The notes under the pieces were generated by a model. The model was not told where the DNA came from. It did no database searches and saw only the letters and a list, made by a program, of their open reading frames with translations. Below, piece by piece: positions 44,920 to 54,905 of a DNA stretch of 64,000 nt. Where the stretch lies: NCBI GenBank assembly GCA_018663505.1, contig JABJQG010000020.1, positions 88,152 through 152,151 of the forward strand. Direction: 5' to 3'. The DNA is from Pseudobdellovibrionaceae bacterium (GTDB lineage Bacteria; Bdellovibrionota; Bdellovibrionia; Bdellovibrionales; UBA1609). The position numbers and the translations under genes were made by a program. The first letter of the stretch is position 1, and the number at the start of each line of letters is the position of its first letter.

Positions 44920-45756
44920 CTACAAGGATCTTACAAGGCGGTTTTCCATTCTCTCAACTTTTAAAACATAGTTTTTTACGCTATGAGAGCCACATCTTTT
45001 TAAATGACGAAAACCAGAACGTAAATATTGCTTGGCCTTATTATCTCCACAAAGGTGAATGATTGAAGCTAATCGTTTAAGCCTTCTTGGGGACATGGGC
45101 TTATTACCGGTTAAACGAAGCACCTGGGCGTGTAAAAAAGCTGAAGTCATCTCTATAGAATGAGATGGAATCAGTCGAGAGTAAAACTGGTTAAACCAAC
45201 AACTTTGCCATTTGTGCCACGGACCATCTTTTACTGACCGACCATTTTTAACACAATACTGGCTCATACGCTGAAAAGTCCCTCTTGTAAGTTGGAATAA
45301 ACCCACAGCACTACTTACAGGAGAAAACAAACCTTTCCATCCCCCACTGAACTTCACCTTCCATGACTGAGTTACAAATGGGTTTCCAGCACTTTCCGTT
45401 TGGGCTAAAGCGGCCAGGTAAACAGGTGGTATTATCGTGGTGGCATGTTCACGAAAATCATCTTTATAGTTGCCCCATGTTTGCTTCAACGTTTTTGGCT
45501 GACCTAAATTAAAAATACCTACCACTTCTGCTGGATTTCGATAAATTTGGTAAACAAAATTAACGGCTAAAAATGTTAAGGCAATAAACATGATTCCAAA
45601 TATGAATCCCGTTTTTAGTCCCCATTTTTTTTTACTCATGTTTTTCTTGTTATTGAACTTGTTTTTATCTAGTTTTGTTTTTTTTGACAATTTCAGCCTG
45701 CCTTTTTCATAAGTAAGAAAATCCAATACTTGTTCATAATAACTGTTATTCTCCAT
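44920..45756 (-). CDS. Membrane-anchored lytic transglycosylase (SLT domain)
   Basis: A 278-residue protein with a basic cytoplasmic N-terminus, one membrane helix (about 49-70) and a periplasmic SLT domain. The catalytic Glu is in LAQTESAGNPF and the AVGLFQLTRGTF segment is characteristic. It should cleave peptidoglycan glycan strands. In a predator such enzymes may remodel prey or self wall. An 8-bp dyad lies upstream. Confidence 0.85.
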   Translation of the reverse strand: MENNSYYEQVLDFLTYEKGRLKLSKKTKLDKNKFNNKKNMSKKKWGLKTGFIFGIMFIALTFLAVNFVYQIYRNPAEVVGIFNLGQPKTLKQTWGNYKDDFREHATTIIPPVYLAALAQTESAGNPFVTQSWKVKFSGGWKGLFSPVSSAVGLFQLTRGTFQRMSQYCVKNGRSVKDGPWHKWQSCWFNQFYSRLIPSHSIEMTSAFLHAQVLRLTGNKPMSPRRLKRLASIIHLCGDNKAKQYLRSGFRHLKRCGSHSVKNYVLKVERMENRLVRSL

Positions 45757-45776
45757 AACTAACTCTCTTTAGTGAC

Positions 45777-45805
45777 TATACGAAGGATATCTAGACATTC
45801 GTATA
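45777..45805. promoter_or_regulatory. 8-bp dyad upstream of transglycosylase gene
   Basis: TATACGAA (45777-45784) and TTCGTATA (45798-45805) are perfect inverted repeats 21 bp apart centre to centre, about two helical turns, 20 bases upstream of the start codon. This spacing fits a dimeric repressor site. Nothing else was seen in the 292-bp spacer. Confidence 0.4.
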
Positions 45806-46048
45806 TTAATCTAAGGTAAATTCTCAAAACCTAAAGGTTATTCAGCACTTTGATTTAACATTAAACAATTTGGGTGGCCGCGTAGAGGCACTTTCAAAGG
45901 CGAAAACGTAAAAACTCTTGCGTTTATTTTGCAATATTGGTTGTCTGTTATGGTCCATTATGTGGTCTAGACTGGACTTTTACATGTATCAATCAAAAAT
46001 AAACCATCCAAACTTTGCAGAATAGGCTTTGTGTATTAAAATTAAATC

Positions 46049-46465
46049 ATGAGGCTTTGCAGAGGTAACACTTATATTCTAATTTTTCTCCTTACTTTCG
46101 CGTCCTCCCTGTGTCTAGGAAGTGAAAAAAAACAAAGATTTTTAGAGTATGGAAAAAAAATGCCTACGAACCTTTGGAGGCAATCTGTAGAATATTATTT
46201 AAAAGAAAGTTTATGCGAAAAAAAATCTTTTTACATAAAATGTTACGCAGTAAACAAAAATAAATGTCAAAAAACAATCGGTATTGGTTTGATAGAGTGC
46301 TGGAGGCACCTCCCTCTTAGGTCGAAATATATTAAGCCACATTTAAAAAGAGCTCTCAAGTTATCTAAAAAATTAGGGCAATGTGTGGGTAAAGAGTATC
46401 ATAAAAAATGGAAGAATTTATATTCAACACAGAGAGTTTGCCAAACTTCTGAAGGCTGGTTGTGA
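46049..46465 (+). CDS. Small cysteine-rich secreted protein
   Basis: A 138-residue basic protein with a signal peptide ending near SLCLG. The mature part has cysteines in SLCEKK, IKCYAV, NKCQKT, IECWRH, GQCVGK and RVCQTS, enough for three disulfides. No family is recognised. Its stop overlaps the GTG start of the next gene (GTGA), so the two are coupled. Confidence 0.6.
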   Translation: MRLCRGNTYILIFLLTFASSLCLGSEKKQRFLEYGKKMPTNLWRQSVEYYLKESLCEKKSFYIKCYAVNKNKCQKTIGIGLIECWRHLPLRSKYIKPHLKRALKLSKKLGQCVGKEYHKKWKNLYSTQRVCQTSEGWL

Positions 46466-48117
46466 GTTATAAAAAAAGCATTTTTATTGTTTTAATAATG
46501 ACCAGTGCAGTACAATCCTATAGTGCAAATACATGTACGTCTTCAGAAGCTAAAATAAGAGCAGATTTCTATAGATTACAGCAGCAAAAAATCTGCAAAC
46601 TTTCTGATGGACCCTCTGACTGTAGTTTAAATCTAGGATTAGGTGGGGCAGAGTACATAGCTGGTGCTTTAGCTGCTAATACAGCAGTAAAGGCCACACA
46701 TAGTATCACCCAAAGAGATGGCAAGCGTCCTCAGTTTTGTTCAAGAGATAAATCAGCATTTCTTCAAAAGTCATTTTTATTACAATTTTTAATTGGTGAA
46801 AAAGCGTGGGCGAAAGGCTGTGTAGCTAAAAAAGACCTAGCTCGACAACTTAAAGAACAAATAACTAAACAATTTAAGAGAAAACAACAGCTAGTGGGAA
46901 ATCAGCTTGAGAAAGCAAGGAAATTGAGGGCACAATCCATTGATATTGAAAATTTAAAAATGAATTTAAAAGGGCAATCAGATGCGCTTGGTCAAATAAA
47001 TGATCTTGATTTAAAGAATGAAGAGCAAGTAACAAGAATTAAAAAATTTTTAGATTCGGAAACAGCTAAGCTATTGGATAAGGCGTCCTTAACTCCTGAA
47101 GAATTAAAACAACTGAGCCAAGCAATTTCAGAGGCTCATAAAAAAAATGTGAGTCACCTTAAAAATTTAATTTTAAAATCAAAAAAAAAATTAAATATAC
47201 ATAGTAAATTACCTGCGAGTATTAAGCTCCTTGAAAATGAAAAAGCTCATTTAGCCTCACAGATAAGGGAACTAAATAATGCACAAGATTTAGATGAGGT
47301 AAATAAGTTTGTAAAAAATCCTGTAAACAAAAGAAGTCTTGGGAAAAAAATATTTCGTGCAGTTACACACTTAGGAGATTATGTTGGAAAAAAAGTAGCA
47401 ATAGCATCTTTTGGAGGAATTCTTGCTCCGGGAGTCTTTGCTGCAGATACAGGTAATGATGTTTTTGCATTGGCCAGCTTTACCTATGACAAAGGCTCTT
47501 GTTTTGCAAAGGGAATTGACCCTGAAGATCAACATTTGAATTCATATATGAATTTTAATACAGACTGTAGTATTCATAGCTTTAAAGATAAATTCTATTT
47601 ATTAGATTTAAATAATAGTGATGACTACCAAGTATTATATAGCTTACTTCAGAAAAAGAGCTCCTGCAGTGATTATAAAAAACATGTTGTAAATTTAGAG
47701 TTTAAAAATAAATGGAGCCTTAAATGTTCGAGAAATAGTTTTTCATTAAAAGGAAAAAAAGGTGAATTGCAAAGAAATATTTCTGTAAAGTTTGACCCGG
47801 AAGGAAGGATTAAGAAAGTGAAAAATTTTGGCTCTGTTTTGCAATTCATACCCAGCTTTAATATGACTGAGGGGTCACTAGAGTTAGATCTGTTTTCAGG
47901 CAATGCCTCAAAATTAAATCACCCCATTCGCCGGAATTCAAAAGCGCTACATATTGTTGAAGAACGTAAGAGGCATAAGGAATGGCTTAAGGAGAACTCT
48001 TTGTTGATTGCCGAATCAGCCTCCTACTGTAAAAACTTTGATGTAAAAAAAGGTGAAGGCCTCGATGCTGGCAATCCAAAGAAGGGTTATCCTTCCGGTG
48101 ATCAGAATACTCAATAA
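46462..48117 (+). CDS. Secreted coiled-coil protein of unknown function
   Basis: A 551-residue protein with a signal peptide ending near SYSAN. Residues about 125-280 are strongly charged and probably coiled coil. A hydrophobic stretch near 313-330 (VAIASFGGILAPGVFAA) could insert in a membrane. The C-terminal part has paired cysteines (SCFAKG, TDCSIH, SSCSDY, KCSRNS). The mix of long coil and membrane-like segment is toxin- or adhesin-like, but no family is recognised. Confidence 0.6.
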   Translation: MSYKKSIFIVLIMTSAVQSYSANTCTSSEAKIRADFYRLQQQKICKLSDGPSDCSLNLGLGGAEYIAGALAANTAVKATHSITQRDGKRPQFCSRDKSAFLQKSFLLQFLIGEKAWAKGCVAKKDLARQLKEQITKQFKRKQQLVGNQLEKARKLRAQSIDIENLKMNLKGQSDALGQINDLDLKNEEQVTRIKKFLDSETAKLLDKASLTPEELKQLSQAISEAHKKNVSHLKNLILKSKKKLNIHSKLPASIKLLENEKAHLASQIRELNNAQDLDEVNKFVKNPVNKRSLGKKIFRAVTHLGDYVGKKVAIASFGGILAPGVFAADTGNDVFALASFTYDKGSCFAKGIDPEDQHLNSYMNFNTDCSIHSFKDKFYLLDLNNSDDYQVLYSLLQKKSSCSDYKKHVVNLEFKNKWSLKCSRNSFSLKGKKGELQRNISVKFDPEGRIKKVKNFGSVLQFIPSFNMTEGSLELDLFSGNASKLNHPIRRNSKALHIVEERKRHKEWLKENSLLIAESASYCKNFDVKKGEGLDAGNPKKGYPSGDQNTQ

Positions 48118-48334
48118 CAATTCACTGCCCATAATATGAAAATGACAAAACCACAAGTATTGAATTTTAAACTTAATCTATTAGCTAAATTTTAGTATTC
48201 ACGTCTGGATAGGCGTGAGAAGACTAGAATTTAACTGAACAGTTGAATAATAATCTGGGCAGCACTGTGACCTAAATGAAGAACCTGGCACCTTTTTTGA
48301 TAACGCGGAGGCTCTGACTTGGGTGGCAGTCACC

Positions 48335-48928
48335 CTAGCGGCAAATGGCTTTGTAGCTGTAGATTTTTTCTTGCCAGTGGTTCTCAGCGTAGAAATTAGC
48401 TTTAACTTCTGAATCGTTAGGTTCTGTGATATCCAGTATGATTCGTCTTTCTGATGATTTCACTCGGTAAGTTACTGATTGCCAGCCCCGTTTGCGAACA
48501 TCTACCCATGTGCAGCGAGGTCCGTATCTTCCGCCATAACACTGGTGTTCCCTTTCCATGTACTCACAACTTTCCATTTTAGATTTTTCTCTAGACCATT
48601 GCTCTGTGGTGTTAATTGCACCGAGTAAGTCCACAGGCTGGCCGGTTTCTTCAGAGCTTAGTATAAATTCACCATTTCTTCTTGGGATCTTGTTGCTATC
48701 AACAAGTTTAAACTTCACAACATCTGACCGATCATAGCTATCTACTATAGTCATCTTTAAGTAGCGTTTTTTTGTTTTTACATGAACTTTGTAATTACCA
48801 ACATTAATGGATTCTATTTTTCCACGTTTATTAACCACCTGAAATGGCTGAGCCACTTTAAGCTTGCCCTCAACACCCTTACAACCAACTATTAATAGCC
48901 CTAAGATTACTATTATCAATGATTTCAT
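48335..48928 (-). CDS. Lipoprotein of unknown function
   Basis: A 197-residue lipoprotein with the lipobox IVGC at about 16. The mature part is beta-rich and has a cysteine group SCEYMEREHQCYGGRYGPRC plus a C-terminal AICR. No family is recognised. A GGGTG/CACCC dyad sits at the stop codon without a T-run. Confidence 0.6.
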   Translation of the reverse strand: MKSLIIVILGLLIVGCKGVEGKLKVAQPFQVVNKRGKIESINVGNYKVHVKTKKRYLKMTIVDSYDRSDVVKFKLVDSNKIPRRNGEFILSSEETGQPVDLLGAINTTEQWSREKSKMESCEYMEREHQCYGGRYGPRCTWVDVRKRGWQSVTYRVKSSERRIILDITEPNDSEVKANFYAENHWQEKIYSYKAICR

Positions 48929-49056
48929 GAATTCCCCCGAATTGTTATTTTATTCATATTCATCTATGCTTTAGTAAATGCACACAGAGAATGCAGTGCG
49001 GTAAGGAAGATTTATCAGAGAACTTTAAGCCTAAATACATTATAAAACCCTAAACT

Positions 49057-49617
49057 ATGAAAAAACAGCTTATACCCCTTATTATACTCATTATTATGAC
49101 TCCACTTATTTTGTGGCTCCTGCCTTATTTAAATAAGCCCCAGATTGGTGGCCCCTTTACTTTACAAAGCAAAGGGAAAAGTTGGTCTCTTGAGGATGCT
49201 AAGGGAAAGTTGGCCATTCTCTATTTTGGCTACATGAGGTGCCCAGATATTTGCCCGACCACCTTACATAAAATCAAAACAACATTGAACAACCTTGGAA
49301 CTGAAAAATCACAACAGATACAAACCGTATTCATAAGTGTTGATCATAAGTCAGACAAACCTGAGCTCGTTCACGAATATGCAAATAATATTCACCCCAG
49401 CTTTATTGGTGTTACTGGGAACAAAAAAGAGGTGGATACCGTGGTCAACCTATATAAAAGCAACTATTTCTTCCAAAAGCTGGAAGGATCTACTTTTAGT
49501 TACTCTGTTGTGCACAGTAATCGCCTCTACTTAATTAACCGTTACGGCAACTACATCACCTCATTCGTACCCGAAACTGCTAAGGATCTGGAAGCTATAA
49601 TAAATGAGCATCTATAA
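49057..49617 (+). CDS. SCO1/SenC copper chaperone
   Basis: A 186-residue protein with an N-terminal anchor helix (about 5-24) and a thioredoxin-like SCO domain. The copper-binding CxxxC motif appears in RCPDICPTTL and the distal histidine in SVVHSNRLYL. SCO proteins deliver copper to cytochrome c oxidase CuA sites. It is followed 32 bp later by the PCuAC gene, its usual partner. Confidence 0.92.
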   Translation: MKKQLIPLIILIIMTPLILWLLPYLNKPQIGGPFTLQSKGKSWSLEDAKGKLAILYFGYMRCPDICPTTLHKIKTTLNNLGTEKSQQIQTVFISVDHKSDKPELVHEYANNIHPSFIGVTGNKKEVDTVVNLYKSNYFFQKLEGSTFSYSVVHSNRLYLINRYGNYITSFVPETAKDLEAIINEHL

Positions 49618-49649
49618 CTAAAGTACTCACTGACCTCTAAGGAGAATTC

Positions 49650-50096
49650 ATGTTTTTAATAAAAATAATCTTATTTTCTAGTACAATTTTTTTTACAACT
49701 AACTTATGGGCCGGCCTCATGATTTCTGGACACGCAAATCCTTCCGAAAAAGGCGCTACAATGGGCTCTGCTTACCTCACCATTATGAACCACTCCGCTG
49801 AGGACGTAACATTAACTAAGGCTTCCAGCTCATACGCAAAATATACTGAATTTCATACCCACCTCAATGAGAAGGGTATGATGAGAATGGTAAAGCTTAA
49901 AGACCTTAAAATACCTGCTCATGCCACCATAAGCATGAAACCTGGTGGAAAACACATTATGCTCATTCAACTCTCAAAACAATTAGCAAAAGGCAATAAA
50001 GTGACCATTCAGCTTACTGACTCTAAGGGAAACAATTATTCAACAACAATTCCAATACAAAGAGCTGAAGCGAAGTCTGACCATAGTCACCATTAA
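49650..50096 (+). CDS. PCuAC periplasmic copper chaperone
   Basis: A 148-residue protein with a signal peptide ending near NLWAG. The copper-binding motif is visible as FHTHLNEKGMMRM followed by a Met/His segment (GGKHIMLIQL), the H-x(n)-M-x(n)-H-x-M pattern of PCuAC. A His-rich tail (DHSHH) could bind extra metal. TAAGGAG precedes the ATG. Confidence 0.92.
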   Translation: MFLIKIILFSSTIFFTTNLWAGLMISGHANPSEKGATMGSAYLTIMNHSAEDVTLTKASSSYAKYTEFHTHLNEKGMMRMVKLKDLKIPAHATISMKPGGKHIMLIQLSKQLAKGNKVTIQLTDSKGNNYSTTIPIQRAEAKSDHSHH

Positions 50097-50112
50097 AGTC
50101 TCACACGGTGGT

Positions 50113-53100
50113 TTACATATATGGATGGGCAAAGCTTTTAGGCTTTCGAATACCTCGAAGCTTAGGTTTTATTGATCTTAAACGTGAGGAAAAACGAAAC
50201 TTTGTATACAGTCCCTTTAACCCATATAGTGCTAAAGGCTGCATTTGCTCTGAATCCAAAGATTTCTTGAACCAAGTGTATGCCTGTTGAATTTCATTTT
50301 TATATAGCTTAATCACACCAACTTTAGCTAGAGCTTGAGAGTTCCCTGGCGAAATTTCCAAAATTCTTTTTTGAATCATTTCAGCCATTGAGTAATCTTT
50401 ATTTTTCAAGAATATAAGTGATAATTGGTTTAATAGTTTTAAATTTCGGTTTTCCTCTAATAGTCTTCGTCTAATTTTTTCTGCCTTGGGTGGTTTTTTA
50501 TCTTGAGACCTAGATATTACAGTGGTTTCATCTTCTTCATTAATCTTTAGACTCCCTTTGGATAAACAGCCCTTAACAAAACGAGTGAAAACTGTATGTT
50601 TTTCGGCAGATGATATACATTGTTTAAAGTAATTGTTTGCAGTTTTTGAGTAAGTTTTAGCCTGTTTAGCTATAGCAGATTTATAAACTTTTCTATCAGA
50701 TTTACTCAGCCCTTTTGGTATTGGTGCTTTTATTAAAAAATCCGAAAATTCTTTATAAGACTGACCTAAACCGTAAAGTGCCGCTATAGTCCAACGTCCA
50801 TTACCAAACTTAATCACCTGGTTTAATTTGGATTCCAATGACTTCAGCCCACCTGCTTTATCATTAACAGCTTGTGCCTCTTGCCCAAGTTTTATTTGAA
50901 TCTTTTTATACTGTTCAAGTCTATCCATGGATAACAAGTACAAGGCGTGGGCTGCTGCCTCTCTCTGCTCTGGATCTGAACCAGAGTATTTTGTGGCAGC
51001 AGTTAGTGATTGTTTAGCAAAACGTAATCCTCGCATTCTATACTGAGCGAGTCCTTTCCAGTACTTACTCCATATCCCGCTGGCACGGTGTGATGACCTC
51101 ACAAGGCTTGTCCAGTACCCTCCCTGGAAGTCCATCCTAGCAGCCTCCGTGTAGTTTTTTAACTTCAGATAATCTTTAGATGCTACTTTATAGTCACCCA
51201 TCAAAGATCTCATCTGGGCAGCGCTTCTCAAAAGGTCTTTTGATTCTTTTTTTCTTGGATATCGCTCATGGAATAGTTCGAAATACAAAGCCGCTCTCTT
51301 AAAATCTGCTGAATTCAAAGCCATCTGCCCCATATCAGTAATTACACCCAGAGCATACTTTGACTTTTTGTGTTTAAGAACCAAAGTTGTTCCTGTCTCA
51401 TAGGCTCGTTTATCCTTATTACGTTTAAATGCCAGAAAGGCTTCATACAAAGCCTTGTCACCCAAAGATGTTCCTTTGTATTTACTGGCCATTTTTAAAA
51501 GACTTCCGGCATAATCTTTAGATGAAAATCCACCGGCCTGATTATGCACAAGTTTTAACTCCGCTTGTTGAATAATTTGCCTCACTTGAGACTTCAACCT
51601 GGGAAAACGAAGCCTCTTGTTTGCTAAAATCTTCTTCCCTTCGCGAATAATTCCTTTATAATCCTCTTTTTGATGATAGGAATCCAGTATTAGATTAGCT
51701 GCTGTGGGTACATTTTTATCTGCAGAATGATATTTAATATAACTGTTTAAAGCCCTTACTGTTAAATCAAATCTTCTTTCATCATAGTAACTTTGTCCCA
51801 AACTAAAGCGTATACTGGCTATTGATTTGTGACCTTTATTATTTTTTATAAAATTCTTAGCCGTAGCTCTAAAGCCGTATCGAGCTTCCGCTAATTCCAA
51901 AGGGTTTAACTTCTCCGGATCTTTAAGAGAAGCAATATATGATTGGATACTTGTTCTTAAATAAGATTTATCTTTTTTGGCTATTTTCTCATAAATCATA
52001 GCTGCCTTAACAAACTGACCGGCTTTAAAATATAAATTTGCTAAATTAATTATTATTTTTTTTCTATATTTACCTTTATGAAATGCCCATAAATAACTTT
52101 TATAATCTTTAATCGCCCATTGGTATTGACTAGCAACTTTCATGCGCCTTGCACGTAGATCCTGTCTTGTGGCAATATCGCGTGCATATATCTCATAATC
52201 AAAAAATGCTTTTTTAATGCGTGCTTTTTTTAAATCTGTGGAATATTTGATCTCTGGTAAAGTTTTAACTATCTCTTGAACAAAACCTCTTACTGGCCAT
52301 GGTTTTAATGAATTTTTCATACTCACATAAAGGCGTTCAATAATGTCCATTCGTGCTTCAAGATCTGAGGTTTGCCTTAATAGCTCAAAGTATACTTTTG
52401 TAGCTTGAACTTTCTTATTTTTAACTATTAATCTTCTAGCTAATTTTTTTAACACCTTCTGATAGCTAATTTTATTTGGTGATAAAGCTTTAAAATATAT
52501 GATGGGGCGTGATTTAACTTTACCTAACTTCTTTAGATCTTTTTCTGAGAGTTCTGAATAAGGCCAAATCATTGCTAAAAGTGCATCTTGTCTTACGTCT
52601 GTTTTTCTTAAATTTTCTGGTAGCTCTGTAAGATTAACTTTCTTAAATTGCAAGAGTACCTTTTCGAAAGACTTAAAAGCTCTTTTAAACTTACCATGAT
52701 TTATATTGCACCAGCCTATTTTATAATGGGCCAGAGGAGTAAAAGCAGAAAGTGGTTTTTTTAAAATTTTTGAATAAATCTCTTTAGCAAAGTCTACATT
52801 TTTTTTATCTTCAAAATAGTAGTTACCAATAACTATTTGGCTCTCAGCCCAGAACGGACTATTTGGATATTCTTTTGTTAAGGTATTATAGGTAATTACC
52901 ATTTCATTAAGCAAACCAAGTTCACGTTGTTCGTGAGCTTTAAAAAAAATAGCTTTATCTCTGCCTTTAAAATTTGGAAATTTATCCACCAGTAAGTCAT
53001 AAGTCTCAATAGCATTAACTTTTAGTCTCTTTTCAAATGTAAAATCTAATTCTTCTACTGGAGCATCTTTGTTTTCTGCAATTTTCAATGCATACATAAA

Positions 53101-53343
53101 TTTACTTTTTGTCACATAAAGCTCTGCCAAAGCTAGGTATAAATCAGGCAAAAACTGCGCATCCCTGATGTTTTTTATTTTGCCTTTTGTAGAGTCGATC
53201 CCTTTATCAAGTTTAAGTATATTAAAACGCATTTTCTCAATAGTCATCTGACCTGTAATCTGTGCACGAAGATGTACAGAAAATAAAAATGAACAAATCA
53301 TCAGCAAAATAAAATGTAATTTTTTAGATTTAATATTGTTCAT
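50113..53343 (-). CDS. Large periplasmic TPR protein, AgmU/GltD-like
   Basis: A 1,076-residue protein with a signal peptide ending at HLRAQ, followed by many TPR-type helix pairs (for example ALYFELFHERYPRKKESKDLL). Repeats fill nearly the whole length. Large TPR proteins of this type (AgmU/GltD) are periplasmic parts of the Myxococcus gliding machine. The start at 53343 is one base after the stop of the upstream TPR gene, so the genes are coupled. The gliding link is inferred from the neighbours. Confidence 0.6.
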   Translation of the reverse strand: MNNIKSKKLHFILLMICSFLFSVHLRAQITGQMTIEKMRFNILKLDKGIDSTKGKIKNIRDAQFLPDLYLALAELYVTKSKFMYALKIAENKDAPVEELDFTFEKRLKVNAIETYDLLVDKFPNFKGRDKAIFFKAHEQRELGLLNEMVITYNTLTKEYPNSPFWAESQIVIGNYYFEDKKNVDFAKEIYSKILKKPLSAFTPLAHYKIGWCNINHGKFKRAFKSFEKVLLQFKKVNLTELPENLRKTDVRQDALLAMIWPYSELSEKDLKKLGKVKSRPIIYFKALSPNKISYQKVLKKLARRLIVKNKKVQATKVYFELLRQTSDLEARMDIIERLYVSMKNSLKPWPVRGFVQEIVKTLPEIKYSTDLKKARIKKAFFDYEIYARDIATRQDLRARRMKVASQYQWAIKDYKSYLWAFHKGKYRKKIIINLANLYFKAGQFVKAAMIYEKIAKKDKSYLRTSIQSYIASLKDPEKLNPLELAEARYGFRATAKNFIKNNKGHKSIASIRFSLGQSYYDERRFDLTVRALNSYIKYHSADKNVPTAANLILDSYHQKEDYKGIIREGKKILANKRLRFPRLKSQVRQIIQQAELKLVHNQAGGFSSKDYAGSLLKMASKYKGTSLGDKALYEAFLAFKRNKDKRAYETGTTLVLKHKKSKYALGVITDMGQMALNSADFKRAALYFELFHERYPRKKESKDLLRSAAQMRSLMGDYKVASKDYLKLKNYTEAARMDFQGGYWTSLVRSSHRASGIWSKYWKGLAQYRMRGLRFAKQSLTAATKYSGSDPEQREAAAHALYLLSMDRLEQYKKIQIKLGQEAQAVNDKAGGLKSLESKLNQVIKFGNGRWTIAALYGLGQSYKEFSDFLIKAPIPKGLSKSDRKVYKSAIAKQAKTYSKTANNYFKQCISSAEKHTVFTRFVKGCLSKGSLKINEEDETTVISRSQDKKPPKAEKIRRRLLEENRNLKLLNQLSLIFLKNKDYSMAEMIQKRILEISPGNSQALAKVGVIKLYKNEIQQAYTWFKKSLDSEQMQPLALYGLKGLYTKFRFSSRLRSIKPKLRGIRKPKSFAHPYM

Positions 53344-53344
53344 A

Positions 53345-54892
53345 TCACTTAAAGTTTTCCTCAATTTTTAGTTGTTTCAAATCTGTTTCCTTAAAACACT
53401 GACTGGATATGTTCACTGTGTAATCTTCAAGTTCATCAAACCAGAATTCTGTGTTTACTGGCCAAAATATCTTATCAAACTTATATTTAGTTACGGCTTC
53501 GTGTTTAAAATCAACGGCCCCATCTTGTGAGCTAACTTTCACTGCATCTAATGAGGCTGAGTATTCTAAAAAATGAACCTGATTGCCACTATCAAGGATA
53601 CTTAAAGCAGCTTCTCGGACTTTATCATCTAACTTGTAATCCACTTGCATTTGTAACTGTGCGTCTTTCCTTTTATAAGCTTGAATCAATTGTTTAGAAA
53701 AAGAATATTTTTTAAGACCTTTATTTTTAATAATTTTAATCTCTTCTCTTAATTTTGAAATTAAGTTTACTGTCATTTGAATATTAAGATTCATTGCTGC
53801 CATACTGAAAATTGTTGAGTCTTTTTTTAAATCACTACGTCTGCGAATATTTCTTATGCTTTTTTTGTATTTTTTTCGGTACTCTATGGCTGTTTTTTTG
53901 CTGGCTGTATAGTGACAAAGATCTTTAAATATCAACATCCTTAATATATAAGCCTCAGGACTTCTAGAGTATTTAAAAAAGGGGGCCTTTAATGCGTGTA
54001 ATAGTCCCAAGGATTTCGAGTATTCTTTTTGATAATATAAGCTCCAAGCTCTTTCTAATAAAACTCTACCTTTTTGCCTCACCCCTAAGTTCACCACTTG
54101 CCTATATGCCTTTGATGACAAAACAAACTCTCCATTTTCAAATTGCAACCTTGCTATCTGAAGATACACTTTACTTTTTAGTTTTGGATGTAGATTTTCC
54201 TTAGTTGTCAGCTCATCTAATTTCGCCAACGCCAAAGATACCTTATTTTTACCTATCAAGGCTAATGAGGACATATATTTTCTGTAATAATCCCAATGTG
54301 AATCCTCATCTATAAGTAACAAGTGTTTTTTTGCCCAATGTTTATGTCCATATTTCAATAAATTAATACTTTTAAAATAACTTATGAAGCTTTGTATATC
54401 ATAATGAAGATTATCCATTTCCATCAAATCTACAAAATCAAATAGTGCTTTTTTATCATAATCAAAATTTTTAACTATTTCTCCTAAATAATATATGGCA
54501 TGACTGCCTACAGAAGACCCCATTTGATTTTGTGCAATCATTAGAAGCTGACGAAATGAAGCATAAATAATATTTTGGTGGTAAAAACTAATGGCTTGAG
54601 CTAGAAGTGCTTCTTGACCTTCGGGAGTAGAGTGTCCGTAGTTGTTTAATTGCTTTTGTGATATTTCAATCAGCTTATCAAATTTTTTTTCTAAAATACT
54701 TTTTTCCACCTGCTGCCAAAACTCCGGTATTACAGGAGAGTATTCGTATTGTGGGCGAATTTTCTTTTTAAATGACTCTGTTAGTTCTACCGATTTACCA
54801 ATATTTGGCTTAGCTGTCTTATTATTAGCGGCATACAATTGGCTGAAAGCAATTATACCAAAGAATAAAAATGTATTTGTTATTAACTTCAT
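53345..54892 (-). CDS. Periplasmic TPR protein, AglT/GltE-like
   Basis: A 515-residue protein with a signal peptide ending at QLYAA. TPR-like repeats cover about 70-350. Near the end lies a beta-type segment (YTVNISSQCFKETDL). Size and TPR content resemble AglT/GltE, and it lies between an outer-membrane barrel gene and the larger TPR gene on the same strand. No lipobox is visible, which differs from some relatives. Confidence 0.55.
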   Translation of the reverse strand: MKLITNTFLFFGIIAFSQLYAANNKTAKPNIGKSVELTESFKKKIRPQYEYSPVIPEFWQQVEKSILEKKFDKLIEISQKQLNNYGHSTPEGQEALLAQAISFYHQNIIYASFRQLLMIAQNQMGSSVGSHAIYYLGEIVKNFDYDKKALFDFVDLMEMDNLHYDIQSFISYFKSINLLKYGHKHWAKKHLLLIDEDSHWDYYRKYMSSLALIGKNKVSLALAKLDELTTKENLHPKLKSKVYLQIARLQFENGEFVLSSKAYRQVVNLGVRQKGRVLLERAWSLYYQKEYSKSLGLLHALKAPFFKYSRSPEAYILRMLIFKDLCHYTASKKTAIEYRKKYKKSIRNIRRRSDLKKDSTIFSMAAMNLNIQMTVNLISKLREEIKIIKNKGLKKYSFSKQLIQAYKRKDAQLQMQVDYKLDDKVREAALSILDSGNQVHFLEYSASLDAVKVSSQDGAVDFKHEAVTKYKFDKIFWPVNTEFWFDELEDYTVNISSQCFKETDLKQLKIEENFK

Positions 54893-54905
54893 TTAAACTA
54901 AACCT

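Noticed and set aside
48321..48335. Terminator after the 48.3-48.9 kb lipoprotein gene
   Set aside because: The GGGTG/CACCC dyad is only 5 bp and no T-run follows on the - strand.
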